A stretch of 29,612 bases of DNA from JBHIER01 sp046760705 [NCBI: bacterium] (GCA_046760705.1 JBHIER010000001.1:1-29612), one strand, 5' to 3'. Shown: positions 1-8,667, counted from the first letter of the stretch. Notes: a model not told the origin generated them from the letters alone. Made by a program: numbers and translations.

Positions 1-7
1 GGGACCT

Positions 8-547
8 TTAGGACGGGCGTCTCCTCTGGGGCTTTGTCATATGCTTCTCCTTCTTCTCGACCAGGGGGACGTCCCCGCGGCTCGACTTGACCTGCACTCC
101 GTCGAGCAGGGTCTGGTACGATACGGTCGGCTTCAGGGCGTAATAGGCCTCCACAGACTCGAAACAGCCCTTGTACACGGTGAAGGACAACGATTCCCCC
201 GGAGACAGATTAAACACGCGCAAAACCCTTTTATTGGGAAGGTTTTCAAGAGCATAACGGATGTGATAGGGGGAGTAGTCCCGGACAGTCGTGGTGCAAG
301 GTGTGCCTCCGCCGGGGAAGATGAACCGGGGGAGTATGAACCGGACCTCCTTCTCCTCACCTCTCCCCCTGTTGGCTATCTTAAACCTGGTGGCGGTAAA
401 GTGGACGAAATCGATCTCGTTATACTCGGCCACAATCCTCGGCCTTCTCCTCCATTCGTGATAGAGGGGACTGAAGTAGGCGAAGACCCAACCCATGAGG
501 GCCAACACAATCGATATCAGGATAAGACTACGCTTCTCCGCGGCCAT
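8..547 (-). CDS. Hypothetical single-pass membrane protein
   Basis: I do not recognise the family. The protein has 179 residues, with one hydrophobic helix near the N-terminus (about residues 7-25, after MAAEKRS) followed by an Arg-rich stretch (EWRRRPR) and a domain of roughly 140 residues. The body is rich in beta-type sequence with two separated cysteines and ends in a basic tail. The ATG at 547 was chosen because GAGGAG lies six bases upstream; a TTG at 607 would add 20 residues of low-complexity Ser/Gly sequence without a better ribosome site. A near-consensus promoter lies on the same strand about 100 bases upstream. The gene diverges from the glycosidase gene. Nothing in the sequence gives a function beyond membrane anchoring. 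Confidence 0.6.
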   Translation of the reverse strand: MAAEKRSLILISIVLALMGWVFAYFSPLYHEWRRRPRIVAEYNEIDFVHFTATRFKIANRGRGEEKEVRFILPRFIFPGGGTPCTTTVRDYSPYHIRYALENLPNKRVLRVFNLSPGESLSFTVYKGCFESVEAYYALKPTVSYQTLLDGVQVKSSRGDVPLVEKKEKHMTKPQRRRPS

Positions 548-655
548 GGTTGCTCCTCTCTCTTTAAGCCATCCACTCCAGGAGCCCGTAGAGGAACTCC
601 CGGACAACCTTCAACGAACACCGTCACCGTCTAGACCTTCAGTTTGAGAGAAGAT

Positions 656-684
656 ATTATACATCCAAACTGGGGTCAAGTCAA
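656..684 (-). promoter_or_regulatory. Sigma70-type promoter for the 8-547 gene
   Basis: Read on the minus strand, TTGACT (684-679) is followed after exactly 17 bases by TATAAT (661-656). This is 5/6 and 6/6 to consensus. Transcription would start near 649, giving a leader of about 100 bases. Confidence 0.6.
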
Positions 685-781
685 CCCCTTTTTCTGCAGA
701 ATGGCCATTTGGCGAATGGGAAAGGACAGGCTGTGGGGGCCGTTCTGGGTGGCGCCTTCTCCATCTTCTCAGTGGTTCTGT

Positions 782-808
782 GCCTGCCTGTGCCCAAGGC
801 AGACAGGT
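782..808. repeat. Dispersed imperfect palindrome, copy 1
   Basis: GCCTGCCTGTGC (782-793) and GGCAGACAGGT (798-808) form an imperfect inverted repeat around TGCCT/AGGCA. The reverse complement of 15065-15094 has the same two arms with a different loop, so this looks like a dispersed small repeat family. It sits between the two divergent promoters. The rest of the 548-932 intergenic stretch shows no other clear structure. Confidence 0.5.
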
Positions 809-829
809 CTCTGTGGCTACAGTTTTTCC

Positions 830-858
830 TTGACAGATGCGATATATTCTGGTATAAT
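830..858 (+). promoter_or_regulatory. Consensus sigma70 promoter for the glycosidase gene
   Basis: TTGACA (830-835), a 17-base spacer and TATAAT (853-858) match consensus at all twelve positions. TGG directly before the -10 also makes it an extended -10 promoter. Transcription would start near 865, leaving a leader of about 68 bases before the ATG at 933. Confidence 0.75.
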
Positions 859-932
859 GGGGATGGTTCCGGCACCCGGAAGGTGTTGTCACATCTATTT
901 TTGATCTCTCTTTCTCCAGGAGGTGAAGGCTT

Positions 933-3566
933 ATGAACCGATGGATATTCGCCCTCCCGTTGGCTGTGTGCATCATCCTTGGGACGACAGCAGACCCGTT
1001 GGCCCCCGAACAGAAGGCCAGTGGTTGGCTCCCCAAATTCTCAATAGCGACGAGCCCTATTGAACTTACGAGACCCGTTCGGTCTGGGAAATATTTTGAA
1101 GCGATCGGAAGACATTCTGCCGTAATCGGAGAGGAGCAGGGGATCTTCGAGGTGTGGGTCTATCCTTTCAAAATTCTTCATTCTTTCAAGCTATCGATTG
1201 TGCTTGAGGGTGAGAGTCGCATTTACGATGCAAGAGATTTGGCCGAGCGAATTACGGTTCGTCCTGAGGCTGTGACCATCACCTATGTCGCTGATGAATT
1301 CACGCTTAGTCAGCATTTAGTTGCGCCCATCGATGAGAGGGGTGCAATTATGCTGCTCGATGTGGACGCTGATCGGCTGTTGTCCATCGTCTGCAGTCTC
1401 TCCCCTGCCTTGGAGCCGATGTGGCCCGGAGGTCTGGGGGGACAGTACAGTTATTGGGACGACGAAGAGGGAGCGTTCGTTATTACGGAGAGCCGAAAAG
1501 AATACAGCGGGGCAGTTGGCTGTCCCCTGGGTGAAAAGGGCTCCTCGACCCCGGCTCATGAGCTTCCTGAAGGCGAAGTTCAGTTTGAGGTGGCCGTCCA
1601 TCCGGATTCGGCCCACGGATTTTACATTCCCATCGTCATAGCTGGGGGTGTGTTGGGGGTTGAAGAGGTGAAAAAGACTTATAGAAGGATGCTGGGGTCT
1701 ATTGGCGATCTGTATGGCGCTACCCGGTCCCATTATGACACATTGAGGCGTCAATTCTTGAGCCTTCAGACGGACAACAAAGATATAGACCTCGCCTTTG
1801 AGTGGGCCAAGGTGGCCATTGATAAAGGCTTCGCCTGCAATCCTCATTTGGGATGCGGCTTGGTGGCCGGATTCGGTCATTCCGGAGCCAGCGAGCGCCC
1901 TGGTTTTGCCTGGTATTTCGGTGGTGATGCTTTCATGAACAGCTTTGCCATCAATAGCTACGGCGACTTCGCCACCACCCGTCAGGCCCTCACTTTTCTG
2001 AGGCAGTACCAGCGGGACGACGGCAAGATGATGCACGAACTCTCCCAGAGCGGCGGCATGATCCCCTGGTTTGAGGAGTATCCGTACTGCTACTACCATG
2101 CCGACACGACCCCCTATTACATCGTTGCCGCTCGAGACTACATACGGGCCACCAATGACACCGCTTTCCTCAGGGAGACGTGGGATTCGGTTAAGAAGGC
2201 GTATGGTTACTGCCTCGATTGCGACACGGACGGTGACGGACTCATGGAAAATTCGAAGGCGGGTTTGGGTGCTGTGGAGCTGGGTTCGCTGCTGAAGAGA
2301 AGTCACACCGATATTTATCTGGCCGGGATCTGGGTTGAGGCGATTCGATCCCTCTCTGAAATGGCCAGAATTATGGATGAGATCCAATTGGCGGAAGAGA
2401 GCTCCCGTCTTTTTGAGAAGGCTCGCCACTCTTTGAACGAAAAATTCTGGAACGAGGAGAAGGGAACATACAATTTTGCTCTGACCACCGACGATGGAGT
2501 CAATGATGAGGTTACGGCCTGGCCGGCAGTGCCCCTTCTTTTCGGTCTCCTCGATGAGCAGCGGGCAGCCTCGATGTTGGATGTGCTGGCTTCGTCTGAA
2601 TTGAGCACCGACTGGGGGGTGAGAATGCTGTCAAACCGAAGTGAAGCCTACCAGCCGCTCAGCTATAACAACGGAGCCGTCTGGCCTTTTCTCACCGGTT
2701 ATGCCGCCTGGGCCGAGTACCTGGGCCATCGTCCATTTTCTGGATTCATGCACCTGATGAACATGGTCAGATTGACCTTCATCGATGCGTTGGGGTACAA
2801 CCCTGAGCTTCTCTCTGGTGACCGGTACAAGCCCCTTCGGACCGGTGTGCCTCATCAGATCTTCTCCTCCTCTTTCGTGGTCACATCAACTGTGAGAGGA
2901 CTTCTTGGATTGGAAGGGGATGGGGAACAGGGGGTGATTACATTCTCCCCCCACTTGCCACCCGATTGGAATCACCTCTCTGTTCGATCTTTTCGCGCTG
3001 GAGAGGCCACGTTTTTCTTCAGGATTAGTGTTAAAAGGGAAGAGGGGCAGCTTGTTTTATCTATGAGACAAAGCAACGGAGAGGGCTACCGTATCATATT
3101 CTCGCCTGCCTTTGGTCCGGCTACGGAAATCCGTGAAGTGACCCTTGACGGTCAGAAAGTCGATTATCGTCTGTTTCCTACGAGAGGAGATATCCACTGC
3201 CAGGTTGAGTTTCAACCAGATGGACAGAATGAGCTTCTCATCTCCTTTGCCCCGGGCATAGAGTTGAACATTCCAGAACACGCTCCCCAGATTGGAGCTC
3301 GGTCATCGGGGCTCAGGATAGTAGATTCATGTCTTGAGGATGACGAATATATTATAACGACTGAGGGTCACATTGAAAAGGTATACGAGGTGAGGGCACT
3401 GATTCCCTTTTCCATTGTATCCTTTGAGGGTTGTGGCTTGCCAGGAAGGCAGGATATAGGGGAGGGCAGGGATAAGATAAGGCGTCTCATTTTTGGCTTC
3501 CAGGAGGGGGAAGAGATTAAGGATGGATATATGAAAAGACAGATTCGGATTAAAATTGAACTATAA
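933..3566 (+). CDS. Secreted (alpha/alpha)6 glycosidase, glycogen-debranching-enzyme C-terminal-like
   Basis: The 877-residue protein begins with a signal peptide (basic start, hydrophobic core about residues 5-20) and has no later membrane anchor, so it should be exported. A beta-sandwich-like N-terminal third precedes a six-hairpin catalytic domain from about residue 290 to 700. Motifs typical of amylo-alpha-1,6-glucosidase / GH15-GH63-like enzymes include WYFGGDAFMNSFA near residue 326, an MIPWFEEYPY stretch, DTDGDGLMENS near residue 430, and YNNGAVWPFLTGY near residue 575. A C-terminal beta domain follows. It probably hydrolyses alpha-glucosidic or related oligosaccharides; the exact linkage cannot be read from the sequence. 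The start has GGAGGTG upstream. It ends four bases from the convergent gene at 3571, leaving no room for a terminator between them. Confidence 0.75.
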   Translation: MNRWIFALPLAVCIILGTTADPLAPEQKASGWLPKFSIATSPIELTRPVRSGKYFEAIGRHSAVIGEEQGIFEVWVYPFKILHSFKLSIVLEGESRIYDARDLAERITVRPEAVTITYVADEFTLSQHLVAPIDERGAIMLLDVDADRLLSIVCSLSPALEPMWPGGLGGQYSYWDDEEGAFVITESRKEYSGAVGCPLGEKGSSTPAHELPEGEVQFEVAVHPDSAHGFYIPIVIAGGVLGVEEVKKTYRRMLGSIGDLYGATRSHYDTLRRQFLSLQTDNKDIDLAFEWAKVAIDKGFACNPHLGCGLVAGFGHSGASERPGFAWYFGGDAFMNSFAINSYGDFATTRQALTFLRQYQRDDGKMMHELSQSGGMIPWFEEYPYCYYHADTTPYYIVAARDYIRATNDTAFLRETWDSVKKAYGYCLDCDTDGDGLMENSKAGLGAVELGSLLKRSHTDIYLAGIWVEAIRSLSEMARIMDEIQLAEESSRLFEKARHSLNEKFWNEEKGTYNFALTTDDGVNDEVTAWPAVPLLFGLLDEQRAASMLDVLASSELSTDWGVRMLSNRSEAYQPLSYNNGAVWPFLTGYAAWAEYLGHRPFSGFMHLMNMVRLTFIDALGYNPELLSGDRYKPLRTGVPHQIFSSSFVVTSTVRGLLGLEGDGEQGVITFSPHLPPDWNHLSVRSFRAGEATFFFRISVKREEGQLVLSMRQSNGEGYRIIFSPAFGPATEIREVTLDGQKVDYRLFPTRGDIHCQVEFQPDGQNELLISFAPGIELNIPEHAPQIGARSSGLRIVDSCLEDDEYIITTEGHIEKVYEVRALIPFSIVSFEGCGLPGRQDIGEGRDKIRRLIFGFQEGEEIKDGYMKRQIRIKIEL

Positions 3567-3570
3567 GTGG

Positions 3571-3765
3571 CTACTCGACCTCGATGAATCTTGACACTTC
3601 CCCGCCGCACAGGCCGCACTTTCCCTTCAGAACTACTCCCCCTTGGTCGATCCAGGCATCGTAGTCGACCAGGGGCACGGTCTTCTTGCAGTGTAGGCAG
3701 TAGATGCGTTTGAGCACCTCCTGGAAGCGCCTCTTCATGTCCGCATCGGACACTTTTTTCTTCAT
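3571..3765 (-). CDS. Small zinc-ribbon protein
   Basis: A 64-residue protein with two CxxC knuckles (C23/C26 in CLHC and C50/C53 in CGLC) spaced as in a treble-clef or zinc-ribbon fold; the N-terminal 20 residues form a basic helix. It probably binds one Zn ion and may contact nucleic acid or protein. The ATG at 3765 has GGAGGGAGGT directly upstream and is preferred over the start at 3798, which would overlap the neighbouring gene. It lies 29 bases after the NYN-domain gene on the same strand, so the two are likely co-transcribed. No named family is recognised. Confidence 0.6.
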   Translation of the reverse strand: MKKKVSDADMKRRFQEVLKRIYCLHCKKTVPLVDYDAWIDQGGVVLKGKCGLCGGEVSRFIEVE

Positions 3766-3794
3766 ACCTCCCTCCGACGGCCCATATCGCCGGC

Positions 3795-4688
3795 TCACAA
3801 GGCCACGCTCTCCCCTCTGAGCACCCTCTTATTCTGCCCCAGCTCCCGTTCAACCTCCTTGACGAGGTCGTTCTGGTGGTCCAGAAACAGCACCGAGTAG
3901 TGCTTGCCCATGTACTCCTCTTTGACCTTCACCTCTAAGACACCCCGGTGACCCAGCTCATAGATGATGTCCTTTCTCTGGTCATCAGTTAAGGTTTTGA
4001 ACTCCTCATTCATGAAGTTCTTGTAAAAGGGGTTGAGCCATATTTCGGGGCCGAACTGTTTCTCAGCCTGCAAAATGAGGCGCACACACCGTCGCAGATT
4101 CTCCTCGCACAGGTGAGTCGGCTCCAGTCCACTCTCTTTCTCGACCTTCGGCTCCCGGAGGCGAGTGTCGGGTCTTGGCACCCTGGGCCGGCGATAGCCT
4201 CTGGTCAGAAGGATGTTGCCGTCGATGAAATTCTCCCGGCCGACAATGGTTATCAGATCGCCCGAGGTGGCATCCGGGAACCCGACAATGCGGATCCGCT
4301 TGCCCTTCTCGCGGATGCGGGAGACGACGGGAATATAGTCCCTGTCGCCAGCGACGATGAGGAACCCCTGGATGTCACTCCTGGTCAAGAGCACCTCCAG
4401 AGCATCCAGGGAGAGGGCCAGATCGGCCGAGTTCTTCCCCGGTTTCCCCAGCACATACTCAGGTTTGACGCTCAACAGGGCCAAGGATGATTGAGGGTCG
4501 GGATCACTGCCCACACCCTCCCAGTCGGCGAAGGCCCTTCTGATGATGATCCGGTCATCGTCCCTTTCCACGTAGTTGATGAGGTTGCGGATCAGTCGGA
4601 GTGCCTCCTCTTTGCCGTCCGGAGCACCGTGCAGCGTTTCGATCACCCGCTGCATGTTTTCAAAATCGATGAATAGAGCGTAATGCAT
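3795..4688 (-). CDS. NYN/LabA-type PIN-like nuclease with C-terminal winged-helix-like domain
   Basis: From the ATG at 4688 the protein has 297 residues. It opens with a NYN domain: YALFIDFENM carries the first acidic residue (D8), KNSADLAL the second (D89), and AGDRDY (D115, D117) the third cluster. This is the acidic triad of PIN-like RNases of the LabA/DUF88 group. After a charged Pro/Arg linker, about residues 190-290 resemble an OST-HTH/LOTUS or winged-helix RNA-binding module. It is probably a cytoplasmic, metal-dependent RNase. AGGAGGT seven bases before the ATG decides this start. The frame stays open upstream to 4883 and would add a very hydrophobic segment starting at the ATG at 4769, which lacks a ribosome site. 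The small Zn-ribbon gene follows in the same direction. Confidence 0.75.
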   Translation of the reverse strand: MHYALFIDFENMQRVIETLHGAPDGKEEALRLIRNLINYVERDDDRIIIRRAFADWEGVGSDPDPQSSLALLSVKPEYVLGKPGKNSADLALSLDALEVLLTRSDIQGFLIVAGDRDYIPVVSRIREKGKRIRIVGFPDATSGDLITIVGRENFIDGNILLTRGYRRPRVPRPDTRLREPKVEKESGLEPTHLCEENLRRCVRLILQAEKQFGPEIWLNPFYKNFMNEEFKTLTDDQRKDIIYELGHRGVLEVKVKEEYMGKHYSVLFLDHQNDLVKEVERELGQNKRVLRGESVAL

Positions 4689-4728
4689 AGATGATACCTC
4701 CTGTGAATAAATTTGTACCAACACCATA

Positions 4729-4757
4729 AAGATAGCGAAAGAAAGGGCCAAGATCAA
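4729..4757 (-). promoter_or_regulatory. Possible promoter for the NYN gene
   Basis: On the minus strand TTGATC (4757-4752), 17 bases, then TATCTT (4734-4729); each hexamer is 4/6 to consensus. If used, the transcript starts downstream of the ATG at 4769 and can only encode the short form of the NYN protein. Confidence 0.3.
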
Positions 4758-4941
4758 CCAAAAATTCATGGGGTGGCCATATCCGATCCTACGGAATAGG
4801 CGGGCAAGTCCGAAAGGACTCCGGGTCTCGTAAACCGTACATTCTGCCCGGCAGATCTCGGGCGATCGAGACGCCTGCCCCAAATATTTAAAGTCTCAAT
4901 AGGGGAGGAGGCCTGGATCGGATTTTATCAAAAATTCTTCA

Positions 4942-4970
4942 TTGCTTAAAAGGGGAAAAGATATTATATT
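4942..4970 (+). promoter_or_regulatory. Weak possible promoter for the 5090 gene
   Basis: TTGCTT (4942-4947), 17 bases, TATATT (4965-4970). The -10 is 5/6 and the -35 only 3/6. Apart from this and the minus-strand promoter, the 400-base divergent region 4689-5089 shows nothing else that I can name. Confidence 0.3.
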
Positions 4971-5089
4971 TATGAGCAAGGACTCGATATCAGGAGATTT
5001 GAGCATTAGAGCTGGCTGGAGGAAAGCGACCTATGCCCCAGAGAGTGAGATTCCAAAAACTGGACACACCTTAAGGAGGTAGAGGACAT

Positions 5090-5542
5090 ATGCCAGATGC
5101 AAAGAACAAACTCTTTTTGTACGAAGCATTGGAGTTGAGAGCGGAATTCGAGGCCAGAATTAAGACGCTGAAAGATTGCTTGCCAGAGGCAAAACAGAAC
5201 CGGGGTCGATTTTCCTTTCGCCGAGACGAAGAAGGAATGTTCCGCCCCAGCCCTGATTTCAGCATTGCTGAAGCTCGTGATCAACTCAAGAAGTTAGAAA
5301 TGAAACACCGTAAGCTCAATAGTGCCATACAACAGGCCAATTTTCAGCACCAAATCCATTTTCGCAAAGACAGAGTCAATCTCAATGAGGCCCTGGAAAT
5401 TCGCAAAGGTTTGAATGAGCAGATTGGAGAATTCCATACGCAGGTTGTTAATTCAGCATACCAGCGGGTTATCTACAAAGAAGATCGGGATATTGTGGAG
5501 CCAAACGAATTATCGTATACTGCACTAAACACTTCAACATAA
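5090..5542 (+). CDS. DIP1984/septicolysin-like coiled-coil protein
   Basis: A 150-residue, strongly charged, helical protein. EALELRAEFEARIKTLK near the N-terminus, a central LKKLEMKHRKLNSAIQQAN and a second LNEALEIRKGLNEQIGEF are arranged like the DIP1984 family, whose members share an (E)AL.LR..L..RI..L opening and an RIN.TN centre. The C-terminus (YQRVIYKEDRDIVEP then a short tail) ends before the last helix expected for the family, so it may be shortened. AAGGAGGT lies upstream of the ATG. The biochemical role of the family is not established. The gene is about 190 bases ahead of the ECF sigma operon. The family call is by pattern and only moderately sure. Confidence 0.55.
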   Translation: MPDAKNKLFLYEALELRAEFEARIKTLKDCLPEAKQNRGRFSFRRDEEGMFRPSPDFSIAEARDQLKKLEMKHRKLNSAIQQANFQHQIHFRKDRVNLNEALEIRKGLNEQIGEFHTQVVNSAYQRVIYKEDRDIVEPNELSYTALNTST

Positions 5543-5735
5543 AACACCAAAGCAAATTGAGCTTCATAGCCACAAAGCTGTATGGCTCCGCGTCTCCTAG
5601 CTCCCTCCGTAATAAGCACAGCCTCTCTGAGATAGTCTCGCCCCGCTGAAGCGAAACCTCACCGATCAAATTCCTCCCCACCTCGGTAAACCAATTCCCG
5701 TCTAAAGGCGTCTTGCAATCAGAGAAGGAGGTCAC

Positions 5736-6317
5736 ATGAGGGATGATGACTGGGAGTTCGTTGAGCGACTCAAAGCCGGTGAAGCTGCCGCCTTCAGGGA
5801 GTTGGTGGAACGATACAAGAAGAGAGCATACTATATCGCTCTCGATCTCATGGGCAACCATGAAGATGCCGAGGACATCTCCCAGGAGGCTTTCATAAAG
5901 GTGTATCAATCGATCGGGAGCTTTCGGGGCGATGCCCAGTTCAGCTCCTGGTTGTACCGAATTTTAGTGAACTTATGTATGAGCGAGAAAAGAAAGAAAA
6001 CCTCGAAGAACATCGAATACTATGGAGATTCTATTCCTGAGGAGATCCATCATGTTGACGACAGCGATTCTCAGGATCATCCGGAAGCGGTGGTTCGGTC
6101 CCGACGGATTCAGGAGCACATTCGTGAGGCTCTGGAGAAGCTTCCCCCAAAACAGAAGGCCGTTTTCGTTCTGCGCCATTATCAACAGTTGCCCATCAAA
6201 GAGATCGCCCGGGTGATGAAACTATCCGAGGGAACGGTGAAAAGTCATCTCTTTCGGACTGTGAGGAAGTTGAGAGAATTTTTGGAATTTTATAAGGCCG
6301 ATTTTGGGATCGAATAA
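5736..6317 (+). CDS. ECF (RpoE-like) RNA polymerase sigma factor
   Basis: A 193-residue group 4 sigma factor. Region 2 spans about residues 20-90 (FRELVERYKKRAYYIAL, then EDAEDISQEAFIKVYQSI and FSSWLYRILVNLC). After a linker of about 35 residues, region 4 covers about 125-185, with LPPKQKAVFVLRHYQQL and the helix-turn-helix IKEIARVMKLSEGTVKSHL. It directs RNA polymerase to an alternative promoter class, usually under control of a cognate anti-sigma factor, and that gene follows 13 bases downstream. AAGGAGG lies five bases before the ATG. No convincing ECF-type promoter was seen in 5543-5735, so autoregulation cannot be claimed. Confidence 0.9.
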   Translation: MRDDDWEFVERLKAGEAAAFRELVERYKKRAYYIALDLMGNHEDAEDISQEAFIKVYQSIGSFRGDAQFSSWLYRILVNLCMSEKRKKTSKNIEYYGDSIPEEIHHVDDSDSQDHPEAVVRSRRIQEHIREALEKLPPKQKAVFVLRHYQQLPIKEIARVMKLSEGTVKSHLFRTVRKLREFLEFYKADFGIE

Positions 6318-6330
6318 GAGGCAGGTCAGA

Positions 6331-7131
6331 ATGAAAGGATGCAAAAGTTTCAGACATATCTTCGCCGAATACCTGTTCGATGAGATCGACGGGGAGAGCA
6401 ACCGAAAATTTGAGAGCCATCTGGCCCGGTGTCCGAATTGTTCCTCCCAATTGACTAAGATGAAGCAGACTCTGGAGATGATGGGCCAAAAGAGGCGAGT
6501 GGAACCTCCGGAGGAGTTCTGGGCCAGCTATTGGGCCAGGTTAAGGGCTCGAATGGAGCAAGAAGCCGCCCCAAAAGCCCGGGCAAAAATTGGGCTGTGG
6601 GAAAAAATCCAGGATTTTTTTCCGTCTATCCCCGGCTCCGCCTACAGATGGGCGGCCGTAGTCGGAGCCCTGGTTATGGGAATACTCATCGGCAGATTCT
6701 TCTTCAGCTCGTTCGGTGTAAAGGAGCCGACCGTGGCAGAAAGAGCCCATCTTCCTGAAGAAGCGCCCTTGGCTCAAACGGTGGACGAGCGGGCGGAAAG
6801 GTATCTGGAAAAATCTAAGATCTTCCTCATCGGCTTCGTGAACACCGATCCAGAGGCCGAAGGCGGCGAGATTCTCGTCCCCAGGCAGCGGGAGATTTCA
6901 GAGGAACTCATCCAGGAGGCCTCTTTCTTGAAAGAGAATCTGAAAGGCCATCCCCGGCAAGGAATCAGAGCGCTCATTGAGGATCTTGAAGCCGTCCTCA
7001 TCGAAATTGCCAATTTAGAGGAACAGGAGGACCTTCCCCACATCGAGCTCATTCGCAGTGGCATCGACCGCAAGGGGATTCTGTTGAAGATCAATATTCA
7101 CCAGATGAGAGGCGGACATCTAAGGATTTGA
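6331..7131 (+). CDS. Transmembrane anti-sigma factor with zf-HC2 zinc finger
   Basis: A 266-residue protein. The N-terminal anti-sigma domain has C4 and the HxxxCxxC signature H30-C34-C37 (SHLARCPNC), which binds Zn and clamps the ECF sigma factor. A single membrane helix at about 106-124 (WAAVVGALVMGILIG) puts the remaining 140 residues outside the cytoplasm, where a charged, helical domain could act as sensor. The ATG at 6331 follows GAGGCAGG; the TTG at 6304 would overlap the sigma gene and gives no family match. It is co-transcribed with the sigma factor upstream and the secreted HEAT protein downstream. Release of the sigma factor by signal-induced proteolysis or by conformational change is an inference from the family. 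Confidence 0.85.
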   Translation: MKGCKSFRHIFAEYLFDEIDGESNRKFESHLARCPNCSSQLTKMKQTLEMMGQKRRVEPPEEFWASYWARLRARMEQEAAPKARAKIGLWEKIQDFFPSIPGSAYRWAAVVGALVMGILIGRFFFSSFGVKEPTVAERAHLPEEAPLAQTVDERAERYLEKSKIFLIGFVNTDPEAEGGEILVPRQREISEELIQEASFLKENLKGHPRQGIRALIEDLEAVLIEIANLEEQEDLPHIELIRSGIDRKGILLKINIHQMRGGHLRI

Positions 7132-7152
7132 AATTAGGGAGGAGCGATTAGG

Positions 7153-8646
7153 ATGAAAAAAGGGAAGTATTTGATCTGTGCAATTGCCATATTTCTCATG
7201 ACCAATTTAGCCTTTGGTGGAAGTCGGCCTGTCCCGTCTCTCGATGGAAATGGCTCCCAAGAGGATTCAGGCTATGCCTCGTATCGAGACGCATACGATT
7301 TGATCCTCGATGAGAAATGGACTGAGGCGCAAAAGAGTTTGGCAGCATATCTCAAGAAATACGCCCAGAGCACTTACGCCGACGACGCCAGCTTCTGGCT
7401 CGGTTACGCTATCGAAAAACAGGGAAAATATGGGGAGGCTTTCAAGGTTTACCAAAATCTTATTGAAGCCTATGCCCAGAGCAAGTACGTGGACGACGCC
7501 GAGTCAAATATGGTGGTATTGGCCAAGAAGCTCTATCAGTTGGGCAAGGCCGAGTACAAGGTTTTCCTCAAAGAGGCCGGGGAGGACCCGGACGAGGACA
7601 TCAAACTCCAAGCGCTGGCGGCCATCGGTCAAATGGATAGCGAGCAGGCTCTACCTATCCTCAAGAATGTCCTGAAAACCAATAAGAGCCGCAAGCTGAG
7701 GGAGAAGGCGGTCTTTGTAGTGAGCCAAATCGGCGGCAGCGAAGCGATCTCCATCCTCCTGGAAGTGGCCAAAACTGACCCCGATCCTGAAATTCGGGCA
7801 GAAGCAGTCTTCTGGATTGGCCAGGAAGGGGGGCGCGAGTCCCTTGATGCTTTAATGGACATTTTCGACACGGCTCAGAGCAAGAAGGTGCGGGACAAGG
7901 TCGTCTTCTCCGTCTCACAGATAGGCGGGCCGAAGGCGATTGATCTATTGACCAAAATCGCCAAGACCGACGATGACACCAACATCAAAGAGAACGCCGT
8001 TTTCTGGATCGGACAGGAAGGTGGACGTGAATCGTTGCCTGCTCTAATGGACGTTTTCAACGCGGCTACGAGCCATACGGTCCGGGAAAAGGTTGTGTTT
8101 TCCGTATCCCAAATAGGCGGCCAGGAAGCGATTGACATATTGGCCAGGATCGCTAAGTCCGACGATGACACTGCTATAAGGGAGAAGGCCATCTTCTGGA
8201 TCGGTCAGGAAGGGGGGACAAGCAGCCTCAAAGTTCTGACCGAGCTTTTCGATCAGATTGATGAGTCTGATATGCGGGAGAAGGTGGTTTTCTCCATCTC
8301 CCAGATCGGTGGGCCAAGGGCCATTGAGACATTAACCCACATTGCCAAAACCGACTCCGATCCAGACGTCCGAGAGAATGCGGTCTTTTGGATCGGCCAG
8401 GAGGGGGGAGACGAGGCACTGGATGCCCTGTGGGACATCTATCAGTCAGCCGCGGACAAAGAGGTGAAGGAGAAGATCGTGTTTTCCATCAGCCAGGTGG
8501 GCGGGGAGCGAGCTGTGACAAAATTGATCGATATTGCCAGGAACGATAAGGATATCGACATCCGCAAGAAGGCCATCTTTTGGCTGGGTGAGTCCGGTGA
8601 CCCGCGTGCTCGAAAGGCGTTACTGGAGATCATCGAAGGGAAATGA
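7153..8646 (+). CDS. Secreted TPR/HEAT-repeat protein of the ECF sigma operon
   Basis: A 497-residue protein with a signal peptide (hydrophobic core about residues 6-20, then NLAFGGS). TPR-like helices follow (about 40-130: LDEKWTEAQKSLAAYLKKY and GKYGEAFKVYQNLIEAY), then a HEAT solenoid from about 150 to the end. The solenoid alternates two repeat types, one marked VFSxSQIGG and one marked FWIGQEGG. Each repeat is exactly 32 residues, so the pair repeats every 64 residues, five times. Such solenoids bind protein partners. Its place 21 bases after the anti-sigma gene suggests an extracytoplasmic partner of the sensor or a main output of the regulon. No catalytic motif is visible. Confidence 0.85.
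   Translation: MKKGKYLICAIAIFLMTNLAFGGSRPVPSLDGNGSQEDSGYASYRDAYDLILDEKWTEAQKSLAAYLKKYAQSTYADDASFWLGYAIEKQGKYGEAFKVYQNLIEAYAQSKYVDDAESNMVVLAKKLYQLGKAEYKVFLKEAGEDPDEDIKLQALAAIGQMDSEQALPILKNVLKTNKSRKLREKAVFVVSQIGGSEAISILLEVAKTDPDPEIRAEAVFWIGQEGGRESLDALMDIFDTAQSKKVRDKVVFSVSQIGGPKAIDLLTKIAKTDDDTNIKENAVFWIGQEGGRESLPALMDVFNAATSHTVREKVVFSVSQIGGQEAIDILARIAKSDDDTAIREKAIFWIGQEGGTSSLKVLTELFDQIDESDMREKVVFSISQIGGPRAIETLTHIAKTDSDPDVRENAVFWIGQEGGDEALDALWDIYQSAADKEVKEKIVFSISQVGGERAVTKLIDIARNDKDIDIRKKAIFWLGESGDPRARKALLEIIEGK
7687..8643 (+). repeat. 192-bp tandem HEAT coding repeat, five units
   Basis: The SQIGG codons start at 7723, 7915, 8107, 8299 and 8491, and the GQEGG/GESGD codons at 7819, 8011, 8203, 8395 and 8587. 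The spacing is therefore an exact 192 bases, with a half-period of 96. The units have diverged in sequence but carry no indels. Confidence 0.85.
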
Positions 8647-8667
8647 ACTTGTAAGGAGAGAGTGGAA

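Noticed and set aside
611-1036. Open frames on both strands in the divergent intergenic region
   Set aside because: Translations are low-complexity and overlap the two promoters and a palindromic repeat; no ribosome sites support them.
1317-2429. 370-codon open frame on minus opposite the glycosidase
   Set aside because: It is a shadow frame; the plus-strand protein has clear family motifs, a signal peptide, promoter and ribosome site.
7687-8643. CRISPR-like array because of the regular 192-base spacing
   Set aside because: The repeats are coding, diverged, in frame and translate to HEAT motifs; there are no constant repeats with unrelated spacers.
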